Below are positions 1 to 5,746 of a stretch of 14,663 nucleotides of DNA, one piece after another (the stretch's first letter is position 1; every line of letters starts with the position of its first letter). Source of the DNA: DASZIT01 sp036489495 (GTDB taxonomy: Bacteria; Actinomycetota; Acidimicrobiia; Acidimicrobiales; RAAP-2); NCBI GenBank assembly GCA_036489495.1, contig DASXFR010000141.1:1-14663 (forward strand), written 5' to 3'. Below the pieces are notes generated by a model that worked only from the letters and a program-made list of their open reading frames with translations, was not told the origin of the DNA and did no database searches. The translations under genes were made by a program, and so were the position numbers.

Positions 1-87
1 CACGTCAATGGCGTAGGTCCCGGCCAATGGGAGATCCACCCCGTCTACCGTCCTGGTGATTGCTTCTGCTTCGGTTACATCAGCCAT
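1..87 (-). CDS. YceI-like family protein, N-terminal fragment
   Basis: The reading frame runs off the left edge, leaving 29 codons. The fragment is MADVTEAEAITRTVDGVDLP followed by LAGTYAIDV. A short acidic lead followed by a G-T-[WY]-x-I-D segment is the usual opening of YceI-like lipocalin-fold proteins, which bind isoprenoid-type lipids and often sit next to MarR regulators. The ATG at 87-85 is preceded by GAGGA with 7 nt spacing, which supports the start. It is divergent from the MarR gene at 353. The family call rests on about 10 residues plus context and is therefore tentative; that a coding sequence starts here is more certain. The rest of the gene is outside the window. Confidence 0.55.
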   Translation of the reverse strand, partial: MADVTEAEAITRTVDGVDLPLAGTYAIDV

Positions 88-137
88 GTGATTTCCTCAT
101 TTCCATCCATCGCCTGGGGCTCGTTGTCACAGGCTTC

Positions 138-166
138 CAACTACAGGTATTTGACTACACAACTAA
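138..166. promoter_or_regulatory. Clustered AACTAC/TTGACTAC motifs, possible MarR operator
   Basis: CAACTAC (138-144), TTGACTAC (151-158) and CAACTAA (160-166) lie in 29 bp. Related pieces, AACTAC followed by TTGACA, recur at 321-332 just upstream of the MarR gene. MarR proteins commonly repress their own gene and a divergent neighbour from such sites. No perfect palindrome is present, so the operator call is an inference. Confidence 0.3.
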
Positions 167-194
167 CCATACCACCATGTACTTGCTTGCGCAA
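166..194 (-). promoter_or_regulatory. Candidate promoter of the YceI-like gene
   Basis: Read leftward, TTGCGC (194-189) and TATGGT (171-166) are separated by exactly 17 bp. Transcription would begin near 159 and leave a leader of about 70 nt before the ATG at 87. The predicted start overlaps a run of AACTA/TTGAC motifs (138-166) that could be an operator. This is a visual match only. Confidence 0.35.
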
Positions 195-246
195 CATCCC
201 TGGCAACATTCCGGCATTTGTCGTCTGACCTGCCACTTTCCCGTCC

Positions 247-266
247 GGAGGCGCCCCGGCGCCTCC
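247..266. repeat. Perfect 9-bp inverted repeat in the yceI-marR spacer
   Basis: GGAGGCGCC, then CC, then GGCGCCTCC: the two arms are exact reverse complements. As RNA this would be a very GC-rich hairpin with about 8 pairs and a 4-nt loop. No T-run follows on either strand, so it is not a standard terminator. It sits inside the divergent promoter region, about 90 bp before the MarR start. Its role is unknown. Confidence 0.6.
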
Positions 267-295
267 CTTCCGGGACCTCCAGACGTGCCATTTGC

Positions 296-332
296 TTGTA
301 AACACAACTTTTGTAAGTGAAACTACTTGACA
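296..332. promoter_or_regulatory. 15-bp direct repeat and small palindrome upstream of marR
   Basis: TTGTAA occurs at 296-301 and 311-316 with a 15-bp period, each followed by a partly matching tail ending AAC. The second copy lies within the 12-bp imperfect palindrome ACTTTTGTAAGT (307-318). TTGACA follows at 327-332. These elements sit where an autoregulatory MarR site would be expected. The assignment is inferred from position and symmetry only. Confidence 0.35.
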
Positions 333-340
333 GGGTCCGA

Positions 341-346
341 TATACT
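341..346 (+). promoter_or_regulatory. Putative -10 box of a leaderless marR transcript
   Basis: TATACT ends 6 nt before the ATG at 353, so a transcript starting at the usual distance would begin at or next to the start codon. No SD sequence is present between the box and the ATG. The TTGACA at 327-332 is only 8 bp upstream and cannot be its -35 element. Leaderless genes with this TANNNT arrangement are common in Actinobacteria. Confidence 0.5.
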
Positions 347-352
347 GGCCGT

Positions 353-871
353 ATGAGCGGAGAGCAGGAATGGGATGACGAGCGAGTGACCACCGTGGGG
401 CTGCTGTTCGAGTCCGGCGCCGGGCTCCGCCGCGTCCTCGAGCCGCTGCTCCTGACCGATAGCGGCCTGTCCAATCAATCGTTCGACGTCCTGGTTCGGC
501 TGGCCCGGACCCCGGGTTTCCGCCTCCGGATGAGCGACCTGGCCGCTCAGACCACCCTCACCCCCAGCGGGCTCACCCGCTCGGTGGACCGGCTCGAAGA
601 AGCCGGCATCGTCACCCGGGAAGCCTGCCCGGAGGATCGTCGGGGGGCGTTCGCGGTGCTGTCCACCAAGGGTCGGGCGCTGATGGACCAGGCCATGCCC
701 CTCCATGTCGCCCACATCAACGAGTTGCTGGACGGGGTGCTCACCGGCGACGAGGAGGCGACGCTCTCCTCACTGCTGCGGAAGGTCCGGGACCACATCC
801 GCAGCCTCGGCCATTCGACCTCCTGTGACGAGTCGGACATGACCGCGCCGGTGGCTTCGGGCATCTCCTAG
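353..871 (+). CDS. MarR-family transcriptional regulator
   Basis: This 172-residue protein has the length and layout of MarR dimeric winged-helix repressors. Helices around residues 15-50 lead into the winged helix at about 60-110. The recognition segment is TLTPSGLTRSVDRLEEAGIV, followed by the wing with the family's D-R-R signature at 95-97 (CPEDRRG) and the STKGRAL segment. C-terminal dimerisation helices follow. The ATG at 353 is preferred over an in-frame ATG at 317 because the upstream option would run through the promoter-like TATACT and adds only 12 non-conserved residues. It is divergent from the YceI-like gene and probably controls it and itself; MarR proteins usually respond to phenolic or oxidising ligands. 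The ligand cannot be read from the sequence. The short tail after about residue 155 is not conserved-looking. Confidence 0.9.
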   Translation: MSGEQEWDDERVTTVGLLFESGAGLRRVLEPLLLTDSGLSNQSFDVLVRLARTPGFRLRMSDLAAQTTLTPSGLTRSVDRLEEAGIVTREACPEDRRGAFAVLSTKGRALMDQAMPLHVAHINELLDGVLTGDEEATLSSLLRKVRDHIRSLGHSTSCDESDMTAPVASGIS

Positions 872-875
872 ACAA

Positions 876-889
876 CCCGACGGGTCGGG
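876..889. terminator. Small hairpin between convergent marR and M48 genes
   Basis: CCCGA (876-880) pairs with TCGGG (885-889) around a 4-nt loop, in the 54 bp between the two convergent stop codons. Read leftward, the stem is followed by TTGTCT, only a weak T-run. It could help to end transcription of the long leftward run, but the stem is short. Confidence 0.3.
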
Positions 890-925
890 GCCGATCGGTG
901 GACCGGACGACGGACGGCCGTGGGT

Positions 926-2185
926 TCAGAGCAGGGCCAGGGCGGCGGCCCGCACCCCGGTGTCGTCCAGGTCGCCGTCGGCTACCTCACCCCGGGGGGA
1001 ACCGGCCAGCGGGTTGATCCAGAGCCACCGGGTGAGGGCCGACACTCGGCCGCGACCCGGAGGCCACTGGGGCGAGCTCCCGGCGGATTCGGCCATCTTG
1101 GCCAGGGCCGAGCCGAGGCCGGTGGGATAGCGCACCACCCCGACGGCCCGCTGGTCGGCCGAGAATTCCCGGCCGGGTCCGACCAGGGAGTGCACCCGGG
1201 TCGCGCCCGACGAGGTGATGAGAGCGAGCGGCGCCACCACCGCCACCGCCACCCCCGATCGCACGGTGTCGTGCCGCTTGATGTGCACCAGCTCCTGGGC
1301 CACCACCCCTTCGAGCTCAACCAGGCTCAGGCTGGCATCGAGGCCGGAGGTCACGATCAAGGAGGCGGTTCGAGGATGGCGGCCGATGGCCATGGCGTTG
1401 AGCACCGGACTGTCGACCACCAGCACAGCCGGTTGCGGCAGCCCCATGGTCGCGCACAGCCCGTCGACCACATTGTGAAGTCGCGGATGCGCCTCGGGGT
1501 TGGAGGGCCGGGCACCTACCGCCCGCACCACCATGCCCGGGGCCGCCCTCCAGACCCACCCGGTGACGACGAGGGTGACGACTACCAGCACCGCGATGGC
1601 CGCCAACGGCACGCCGGCCGCTAAGACGATGGCGGCGAGGATCACCCCCACCACCAGACCCGGAATCACCGAGGCCACTGTCGCCCACCGGCGATTGGCG
1701 GCGATCGTCTTCCTCTCCTCCGCGCTCTCGGCACTCTCCGGGCTACGGACCGGCGCCGGGACGGTGTGCCGGGTGCCGGTGGCGACCGTCCCCGACGACT
1801 CCGGGCTCCGGCCCGATCCACCCGATCTCGATCCCTGGCCGCCACGGTTGCCGCCAGGACGCTGACCCTGGCCGGTGGGACGCCGGTTCCCCTGGGGCGA
1901 TCGGTGCCGACCGCCGCCGCTGCCCCCACCTGGGTTGGGACCCCGGTTCCGGTTGCGATTGCGATTGTCTCCGCCCCCGCGCCCGCCGCCCCCGCGGCGC
2001 CCGCCCCCTCCACCGCCGCCGGTCCCGCCGCCGGTCCCGCCGCCGGTCCCGCCGCCGCCCGCGCCACCTGGATTTCCACCTTGGCTCCGGGTCGGGGTCG
2101 CGTTTCCGCTCCCCCGGCCACCCCGAATAGATGCGTCGTCCGGCGAGAGCACCGATGCCGGTGGGAACTGGGGCGGGAGACTCAT
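926..2185 (-). CDS. M48 (HtpX-like) membrane peptidase homologue with degenerate zinc motif and Gly-rich N-terminus
   Basis: The 419-residue product has three parts. Residues about 20-140 are low-complexity Gly/Arg/Asn/Pro sequence with poly-Gly runs and an (NR)4 stretch. Residues about 168-212 form two adjacent hydrophobic membrane segments. Residues about 215-419 resemble the M48 peptidase domain: a D-S-P-V-L-N-A-M-A-I-G-like stretch near 258-268, the active-site helix at 294-306, and the downstream GREFSAD with E340, the usual third zinc ligand position. The helix reads VVAQELVHIKRHD, so the first His of HExxH is Gln297 (codon 1297-1295 is CAG) while E298 and H301 remain. Active M48 enzymes need both His residues, so this is probably catalytically dead or altered. 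It is the last gene of the leftward run, 22 bp after pimA. No SD is visible; TACACT lies 9 nt before the ATG. A later internal start cannot be excluded. Confidence 0.8.
   Translation of the reverse strand: MSLPPQFPPASVLSPDDASIRGGRGSGNATPTRSQGGNPGGAGGGGTGGGTGGGTGGGGGGGRRGGGGRGGGDNRNRNRNRGPNPGGGSGGGRHRSPQGNRRPTGQGQRPGGNRGGQGSRSGGSGRSPESSGTVATGTRHTVPAPVRSPESAESAEERKTIAANRRWATVASVIPGLVVGVILAAIVLAAGVPLAAIAVLVVVTLVVTGWVWRAAPGMVVRAVGARPSNPEAHPRLHNVVDGLCATMGLPQPAVLVVDSPVLNAMAIGRHPRTASLIVTSGLDASLSLVELEGVVAQELVHIKRHDTVRSGVAVAVVAPLALITSSGATRVHSLVGPGREFSADQRAVGVVRYPTGLGSALAKMAESAGSSPQWPPGRGRVSALTRWLWINPLAGSPRGEVADGDLDDTGVRAAALALL
1946..1966. repeat. 6-bp tandem repeat encoding (Asn-Arg)n
   Basis: About three copies of TTGCGA-type hexamers occur, which on the minus strand encode the alternating Asn-Arg stretch at residues 74-81 of the M48 homologue. 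Repeat slippage probably formed part of the disordered N-terminus. Confidence 0.6.
2013..2054. repeat. 12-bp tandem repeat (about 3.5 copies) in the Gly-rich coding region
   Basis: The unit CCGCCGCCGGTC recurs with a period of 12 (GGT at 2021, 2033 and 2045). On the minus strand it encodes the repeated Gly-Gly-Gly-Thr block near residues 44-57 of the M48 homologue. Because the unit is a multiple of three, copy-number change would keep the frame. Confidence 0.75.
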
Positions 2186-2207
2186 GACCAGTGCAGTGTA
2201 CGGCCGC

Positions 2208-3329
2208 TCACCGGTCCGGCCGGACCGCGGCCGACCGGTAGAGCGACTCGTAGCGCTCAGCCAGGCGATTCATCGACCATTGCGCAGCCCGGGCCGACGC
2301 CGCCGCCAGCCGGGCGGGTCGCGGGTCGCCATCGCTCCCGTTTTCGCCGGCGGTCAGAACCGACTCCAGGGCGGCCGCCAGGGCATGGGCGTCCCCGGGT
2401 GGCACCAGCACCCCATCGTCACCGACCACGTCTCGATAGCCGTCGATGTCGCTGGCCACCACCAGGGTGTTCGCCGCCATGGCCTCCAACAGCACCATCC
2501 CGAACGACTCGCCGCCCAACGACGGGGCACAGAGCACGTCGGCGGCCGCCAGCCGTCTCACCTTCTCCTCCTCGGTGAGAACCCCGAGCCAGCGGACCGT
2601 CGGTGATTCGGGAAACCGGCGCTGCAGCGATTCGGTCTCCGGCCCGTCCCCGGCGATCCACAGCACGGCGGAGGATCCAGTGGATGCCTCGAGCAGCACC
2701 CTCAGTCCTTTGCGCTCTTCGTGCCGCCCGAGGAACAAGACAGTGGGACCGTCCTTCGGCCACGGGTCGGCGTCGCGGTACCGGTCGACCTCCACCCCAT
2801 TGAACAGCACCTCGAAGTTGCCGCCGATGGCCGCCGCCGCCGTCCGGCGGGCGGCGTGGGAGACCGCGCACCGCACCGCCAAGCGCCGGGCGGCCAGCTT
2901 GGCCGCCGGACCCAGCAACGAATAGAACATGCTTGCCCCGCTCCGGTGGAAGGTTGCCACCCGCGGCGGAATCCCGGAAGCCACCAGGAGTCCGTACGGC
3001 AATCCGGGGGCGAACGGTTCGTGGACATGGACGACGTCGAACCCGCCGCCACGGAGCGCCTGGACGCCATGGACCACCGCCATCGGCGACAGCGACACCG
3101 GGGCCCGCGACCCGTTGGCCGGCACCGGGACCGACCGACCGGTCACCACCAGGTCGATGCCGTCGGGAACATCGGCGACATCGTCGAGGGGGGCGAACAC
3201 GGTGACCGGGTGCCCCCGCCGGCTGAGCACCCGGGACAGGCCCATCACCTGTCCCTGGACCCCGCCGGGACGGGAGAGGCTGTAGGGGCAGACCAGGGCG
3301 ACCCGCAGGCTGGGCGCCCCCGGTGGCAT
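2208..3329 (-). CDS. pimA: Phosphatidyl-myo-inositol mannosyltransferase PimA
   Basis: This GT4 (GT-B fold) glycosyltransferase transfers the first mannose from GDP-mannose to the 2-position of phosphatidyl-myo-inositol on the cytoplasmic face of the membrane. From the chosen start it is 373 residues, close to mycobacterial PimA. Visible features are RVALVCPYSLSRPGGVQGQV at 9-28 with the GGV donor/acceptor loop, HVHEP near 101-105, ATFH with H128 at the catalytic His position, LFLGRHEERKGL near 198-209 with the Arg and Lys that contact the donor phosphates, and the GGESFGMVLLEA box at 272-283 carrying the EX7E glutamates. The ATG at 3329 is chosen because it sits 8 residues before the conserved first strand and has GGTGG 8 nt upstream. 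A GTG at 3365 overlapping the upstream stop as GTGA, and an ATG at 3416, are in-frame alternatives. It lies between patA and the M48 homologue. Confidence 0.9.
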   Translation of the reverse strand: MPPGAPSLRVALVCPYSLSRPGGVQGQVMGLSRVLSRRGHPVTVFAPLDDVADVPDGIDLVVTGRSVPVPANGSRAPVSLSPMAVVHGVQALRGGGFDVVHVHEPFAPGLPYGLLVASGIPPRVATFHRSGASMFYSLLGPAAKLAARRLAVRCAVSHAARRTAAAAIGGNFEVLFNGVEVDRYRDADPWPKDGPTVLFLGRHEERKGLRVLLEASTGSSAVLWIAGDGPETESLQRRFPESPTVRWLGVLTEEEKVRRLAAADVLCAPSLGGESFGMVLLEAMAANTLVVASDIDGYRDVVGDDGVLVPPGDAHALAAALESVLTAGENGSDGDPRPARLAAASARAAQWSMNRLAERYESLYRSAAVRPDR

Positions 3330-3361
3330 CGGCGGATCCACCGGAGACCCGCCGTCCGCCC

Positions 3362-4258
3362 TCACGGTTTCGTCGGGGTTCGGTCCGACGGCCACAGGGG
3401 CTGGAAGACGTGCCACTGCTCGGGGGCCTGGCGGATGAGGCCTTCGAATCGAGTGGCGATCTCCTGGGTAACCCGCTGGACGTCCTTGCGGAAGGAGCCG
3501 GTGCGGCAGGTGTCGATGGGTGGTTGCACCACCGCGTGGTGATCTCGGCCGGGGCCGCTGTAGACGGCCGAGGTGAGGAGCAGGGCCCCGGTGCGCAGGG
3601 CCAGGGTGGCCGGCCCGGCCGGCATGGTGGTGGTCTCCCCGAAGAACTCGACCTCGATCCCGTTCTCCAGTAGATCGCGATCGCAGAGCAGCCCGACCAG
3701 CTTCCCCTCCCGCAGGGTTTTGCTCATGGCCGCACCCGAGTCAGGGCCCAGCGGCACGATGGTCAGTCCCATCGCCTGCCGCTGCTCCACGAAATAGTCG
3801 AACAGTTCGGGTGGCTCGATCCGTTCGGCCACCGCGGTCATCGGAAATCCCTTGCCGGCCAGGAATGCCCCGCCATACTCCCAACTACCGACATGGGGCA
3901 GGGCCAGCACGACTCCCTTGCCTTCGGCCATGGCATCGACCAGGTGTTCGAACCCGTCGGCGACGAACCGCTGCAGCACTTCGCTCATCGGGGTGGTCCC
4001 CAGCCGGGCCCCTTCGACCCAGTAGCGGGCGTAGGCGCCAAACGCCCGTCGGGCCCAGAGGTCGAGCGCGGCGTCGTCGATGTCCCCGCCGAGGACCCGG
4101 CGAAGATTCCTGGTGATCATGTCGCGGTGTTCGTGGCGCAGCACGAACATTGCATCGCCCACCCGGGCGGCGGCCCACAACGCCACCGGCTCGGGCAGGG
4201 CACCGAGGGCGCGACCCAAGCCGGTGTAGAGGCGGAAGACTGCCCGATCCTTGTTCAC
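3362..4258 (-). CDS. patA: PIM acyltransferase, PatA/LpxL-HtrB family
   Basis: This 298-residue protein of the lysophospholipid/lipid A acyltransferase family is equivalent in position to M. tuberculosis Rv2611c. PatA moves palmitate from acyl-CoA to position 6 of the PimA-added mannose of PIM1/PIM2. The sequence shows the catalytic HX4E motif as PHVGSWEYGG (H122, E127), an AERIEPPELFDYF acceptor segment at 144-156, and LCDRDLLENGIEVEFFG at 191-207, as in LpxL-type enzymes. The N-terminus is amphipathic rather than a clear signal peptide, fitting a peripheral inner-membrane enzyme. The start is GTG at 4258, supported by GGGAAAG 6 nt upstream. It is 39 nt after pgsA and lies immediately before pimA. 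Family assignment is firm; substrate specificity rests on the conserved operon order. Confidence 0.87.
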   Translation of the reverse strand: MNKDRAVFRLYTGLGRALGALPEPVALWAAARVGDAMFVLRHEHRDMITRNLRRVLGGDIDDAALDLWARRAFGAYARYWVEGARLGTTPMSEVLQRFVADGFEHLVDAMAEGKGVVLALPHVGSWEYGGAFLAGKGFPMTAVAERIEPPELFDYFVEQRQAMGLTIVPLGPDSGAAMSKTLREGKLVGLLCDRDLLENGIEVEFFGETTTMPAGPATLALRTGALLLTSAVYSGPGRDHHAVVQPPIDTCRTGSFRKDVQRVTQEIATRFEGLIRQAPEQWHVFQPLWPSDRTPTKP

Positions 4259-4297
4259 CGATTGCTTTCCCGAGACCTGTGAGTTGACGAGGAAGGG

Positions 4298-5077
4298 TCA
4301 GCTATTGCGTCGAGCCGCGGCCCGCTGGCGGATGCCCTGGCCGGCGTGACGCGCTCGCCAGGTGCGGCCCGATCGGCTGGACAGCTCGCCCTGACGGCGT
4401 GCCCGCCACCGGGACGGCGATCCGCTGCTCCGCCGGCGTTCGCCCCGCATGGCGGTGCGGGTCCGGCGGGGGCGGCGGGTGAGCGACGACGACACCGGTG
4501 CCTCGGCCAGGCCCCACACCTTGGCGAAGCGGCCGATGGCGGTGATCAGGGTGAGCCCCAACATCGCCCACAACACCGGGACGAGGAATGACGCCGACAG
4601 CAGCCCGAAGCCCAGGAGGATCATCCGCTCCGCCCGTTCCATCAGCCCGCCCTTGGCCGAGATGCCGAGGGATGCCGCCTTGGCCCGTTGATAGGAGACC
4701 AGCGAGGTGGCGGCGAAGACCCCGAACGGAAGGAGGACCAGATGCCCGGGATGGGCCGACAGCAGATACCAGGCGACGCCGCCCAGGATCAGCGCGTCCG
4801 CCACCCGGTCGGTGACCGAGTCGAAGAATTCACCGCGGACCGACGACGTTCCCGAAGCTTTCGCCACCGGACCATCGAGCAGGTCGTGGAACCCGGTGAG
4901 CGTCAGCAGCAGGATGCCGAGGTGGAGACGGCCGGTGCCGATCGCCCATGCGGTGGCGGTCGCCGAAAGCAGGCCGGTCGCGGTCAGAACGTCGGCGGTT
5001 ACACCTAGCTGCTGCAGCTTGCGACCGACCGGACCGGTTCCCCGATCAACGGTGTCGCGCCAGCGGCCGTCGAACAT
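4298..5077 (-). CDS. pgsA: CDP-alcohol phosphatidyltransferase, probable phosphatidylinositol (phosphate) synthase
   Basis: This 259-residue integral membrane enzyme is the equivalent of mycobacterial PgsA1 (Rv2612c), which joins CDP-diacylglycerol with inositol 1-phosphate to begin PI and PIM synthesis. The CDP-alcohol motif D-x2-DG-x2-A[RK]-x8-G-x3-D-x3-D is present: D65, D68, G69, A72, K73, G82, D86, D90. The metal-binding Asp residues are all there, but the usual Arg of the A-R pair is Lys73. Hydrophobic stretches flank the motif (about 33-64, 92-126, 150-180). Residues about 200-259 form a strongly basic, Arg-rich tail that looks cytoplasmic. A strong SD, GGAGGA, precedes the ATG at 5077. 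Gene order with patA and pimA supports PI synthase rather than phosphatidylglycerophosphate synthase. The catalytic family is secure; the substrate is inferred from neighbours. Confidence 0.85.
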   Translation of the reverse strand: MFDGRWRDTVDRGTGPVGRKLQQLGVTADVLTATGLLSATATAWAIGTGRLHLGILLLTLTGFHDLLDGPVAKASGTSSVRGEFFDSVTDRVADALILGGVAWYLLSAHPGHLVLLPFGVFAATSLVSYQRAKAASLGISAKGGLMERAERMILLGFGLLSASFLVPVLWAMLGLTLITAIGRFAKVWGLAEAPVSSSLTRRPRRTRTAMRGERRRSSGSPSRWRARRQGELSSRSGRTWRARHAGQGIRQRAAARRNS

Positions 5078-5150
5078 GTATTCCTCCAGAGGTTTCCCTC
5101 ACCTTACCATCCGCTTGCTCGAGTTAGGCAGTAACCGACGCCCCCGGGCA

Positions 5151-5162
5151 GGTTCCGGAACC
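5151..5162. repeat. 12-bp perfect palindrome GGTTCCGGAACC
   Basis: This perfect palindrome lies in the 117-bp HIT-pgsA spacer, between the stem-loop at the HIT stop and the pgsA SD. It could be a protein-binding site or part of an RNA fold. No function can be assigned from the sequence. Confidence 0.5.
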
Positions 5163-5171
5163 GGTCGCACC

Positions 5172-5196
5172 GAGCCCGGTGAGGCCTCCCGGGCTC
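5172..5196 (-). other. 8-bp stem-loop spanning the HIT stop codon
   Basis: GAGCCCGG (5172-5179) pairs with CCGGGCTC (5189-5196) around a 9-nt loop, overlapping the HIT stop at 5195-5197. It begins the longest gap in the leftward run. No T-run follows in the direction of transcription, so it is more likely an RNA-processing or stability element, or a weak attenuator, than an intrinsic terminator. Confidence 0.4.
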
Positions 5197-5746
5197 AAGC
5201 CGGCCACGCCTGGTGGAGCCGGGCCCAGCTGTCGGCCAGGGTCTCGGGGAGCACCCGGGCCCCGCCTACCGAGGTCATGAAATTGGTGTCCCCCAGCCAC
5301 CGGGGGACGGCGTGGAGGTGGATGTGCCGAGGTATCCCGGCCCCGGCGGCCCGGCCGAAGTTGGCCCCGATGTTGATCCCTTCAGGGTGGTAGGCGGCCT
5401 CGAGGGCGGCCATCCCGTCCTGCAGCGCCCCCCAGAGTTCGGGACCCTCGGTGGCGGAGAGATCGGCCATCGACCGGACGTGGCGGGAGGGCATGACCAT
5501 CAGGTGGCCGCTGGCGTAGGGGTAGGCGTTGAGCACCGCGAAGGTGGTCTTCCCGCGCCAGATCACCCCGTTGTCGGCCGAGGGCGGACCGCTGGCCGCG
5601 ATCCGGCAGAACACGCAACGGGCCGGGTCGTCGAGCGGGTGATCATCCAGGGTGTCCGCCTCCGGTTCGATCCCGGCGTTGGCTACCACCGGCAGGCCGG
5701 AGACGTACTCGTGGCGCCAGCCGGCCCAGAGGTGATCGAGGTTCAC
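5195..5746 (-). CDS. HIT-family protein, Ap4A phosphorylase-like (Rv2613c type)
   Basis: This 183-residue histidine-triad protein carries HIHLHAVP (H141, H143, H145), the nucleotide-phosphate binding triad. LNAYPYASGHLMVMPSRHV at 72-90 is the conserved strand-turn region. CVFC at 44-47 is a likely zinc knuckle seen in many HIT proteins. The closing segment PRWLGDTNFMTSVGGARVLP strongly resembles Rv2613c, characterised as a diadenosine tetraphosphate phosphorylase. The GTG start at 5746 overlaps the thrS stop as GTGA, implying translational coupling. The frame stays open far upstream through thrS, but that extension is antisense-frame noise. Pairing with a tRNA synthetase makes sense because these enzymes make Ap4A as a by-product. 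Hydrolase versus phosphorylase activity cannot be settled from sequence alone. Confidence 0.88.
   Translation of the reverse strand: MNLDHLWAGWRHEYVSGLPVVANAGIEPEADTLDDHPLDDPARCVFCRIAASGPPSADNGVIWRGKTTFAVLNAYPYASGHLMVMPSRHVRSMADLSATEGPELWGALQDGMAALEAAYHPEGINIGANFGRAAGAGIPRHIHLHAVPRWLGDTNFMTSVGGARVLPETLADSWARLHQAWPA

Noticed and set aside
327..346. TTGACA plus TATACT as a classic -35/-10 promoter
   Set aside because: The spacer is only 8 bp, far below the 16-18 bp required; the two elements cannot act as one promoter.
2013..2054. Possible CRISPR-like array
   Set aside because: The repeats are contiguous 12-mers inside a coding region with no spacers and no cas genes nearby.
1875..2606. Plus-strand proline-rich ORF opposite the Gly-rich region
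   Set aside because: It is the antisense reading of the Gly-rich coding repeats and of pimA; no SD and no domain. The minus-strand frame contains recognisable M48 and PimA motifs.
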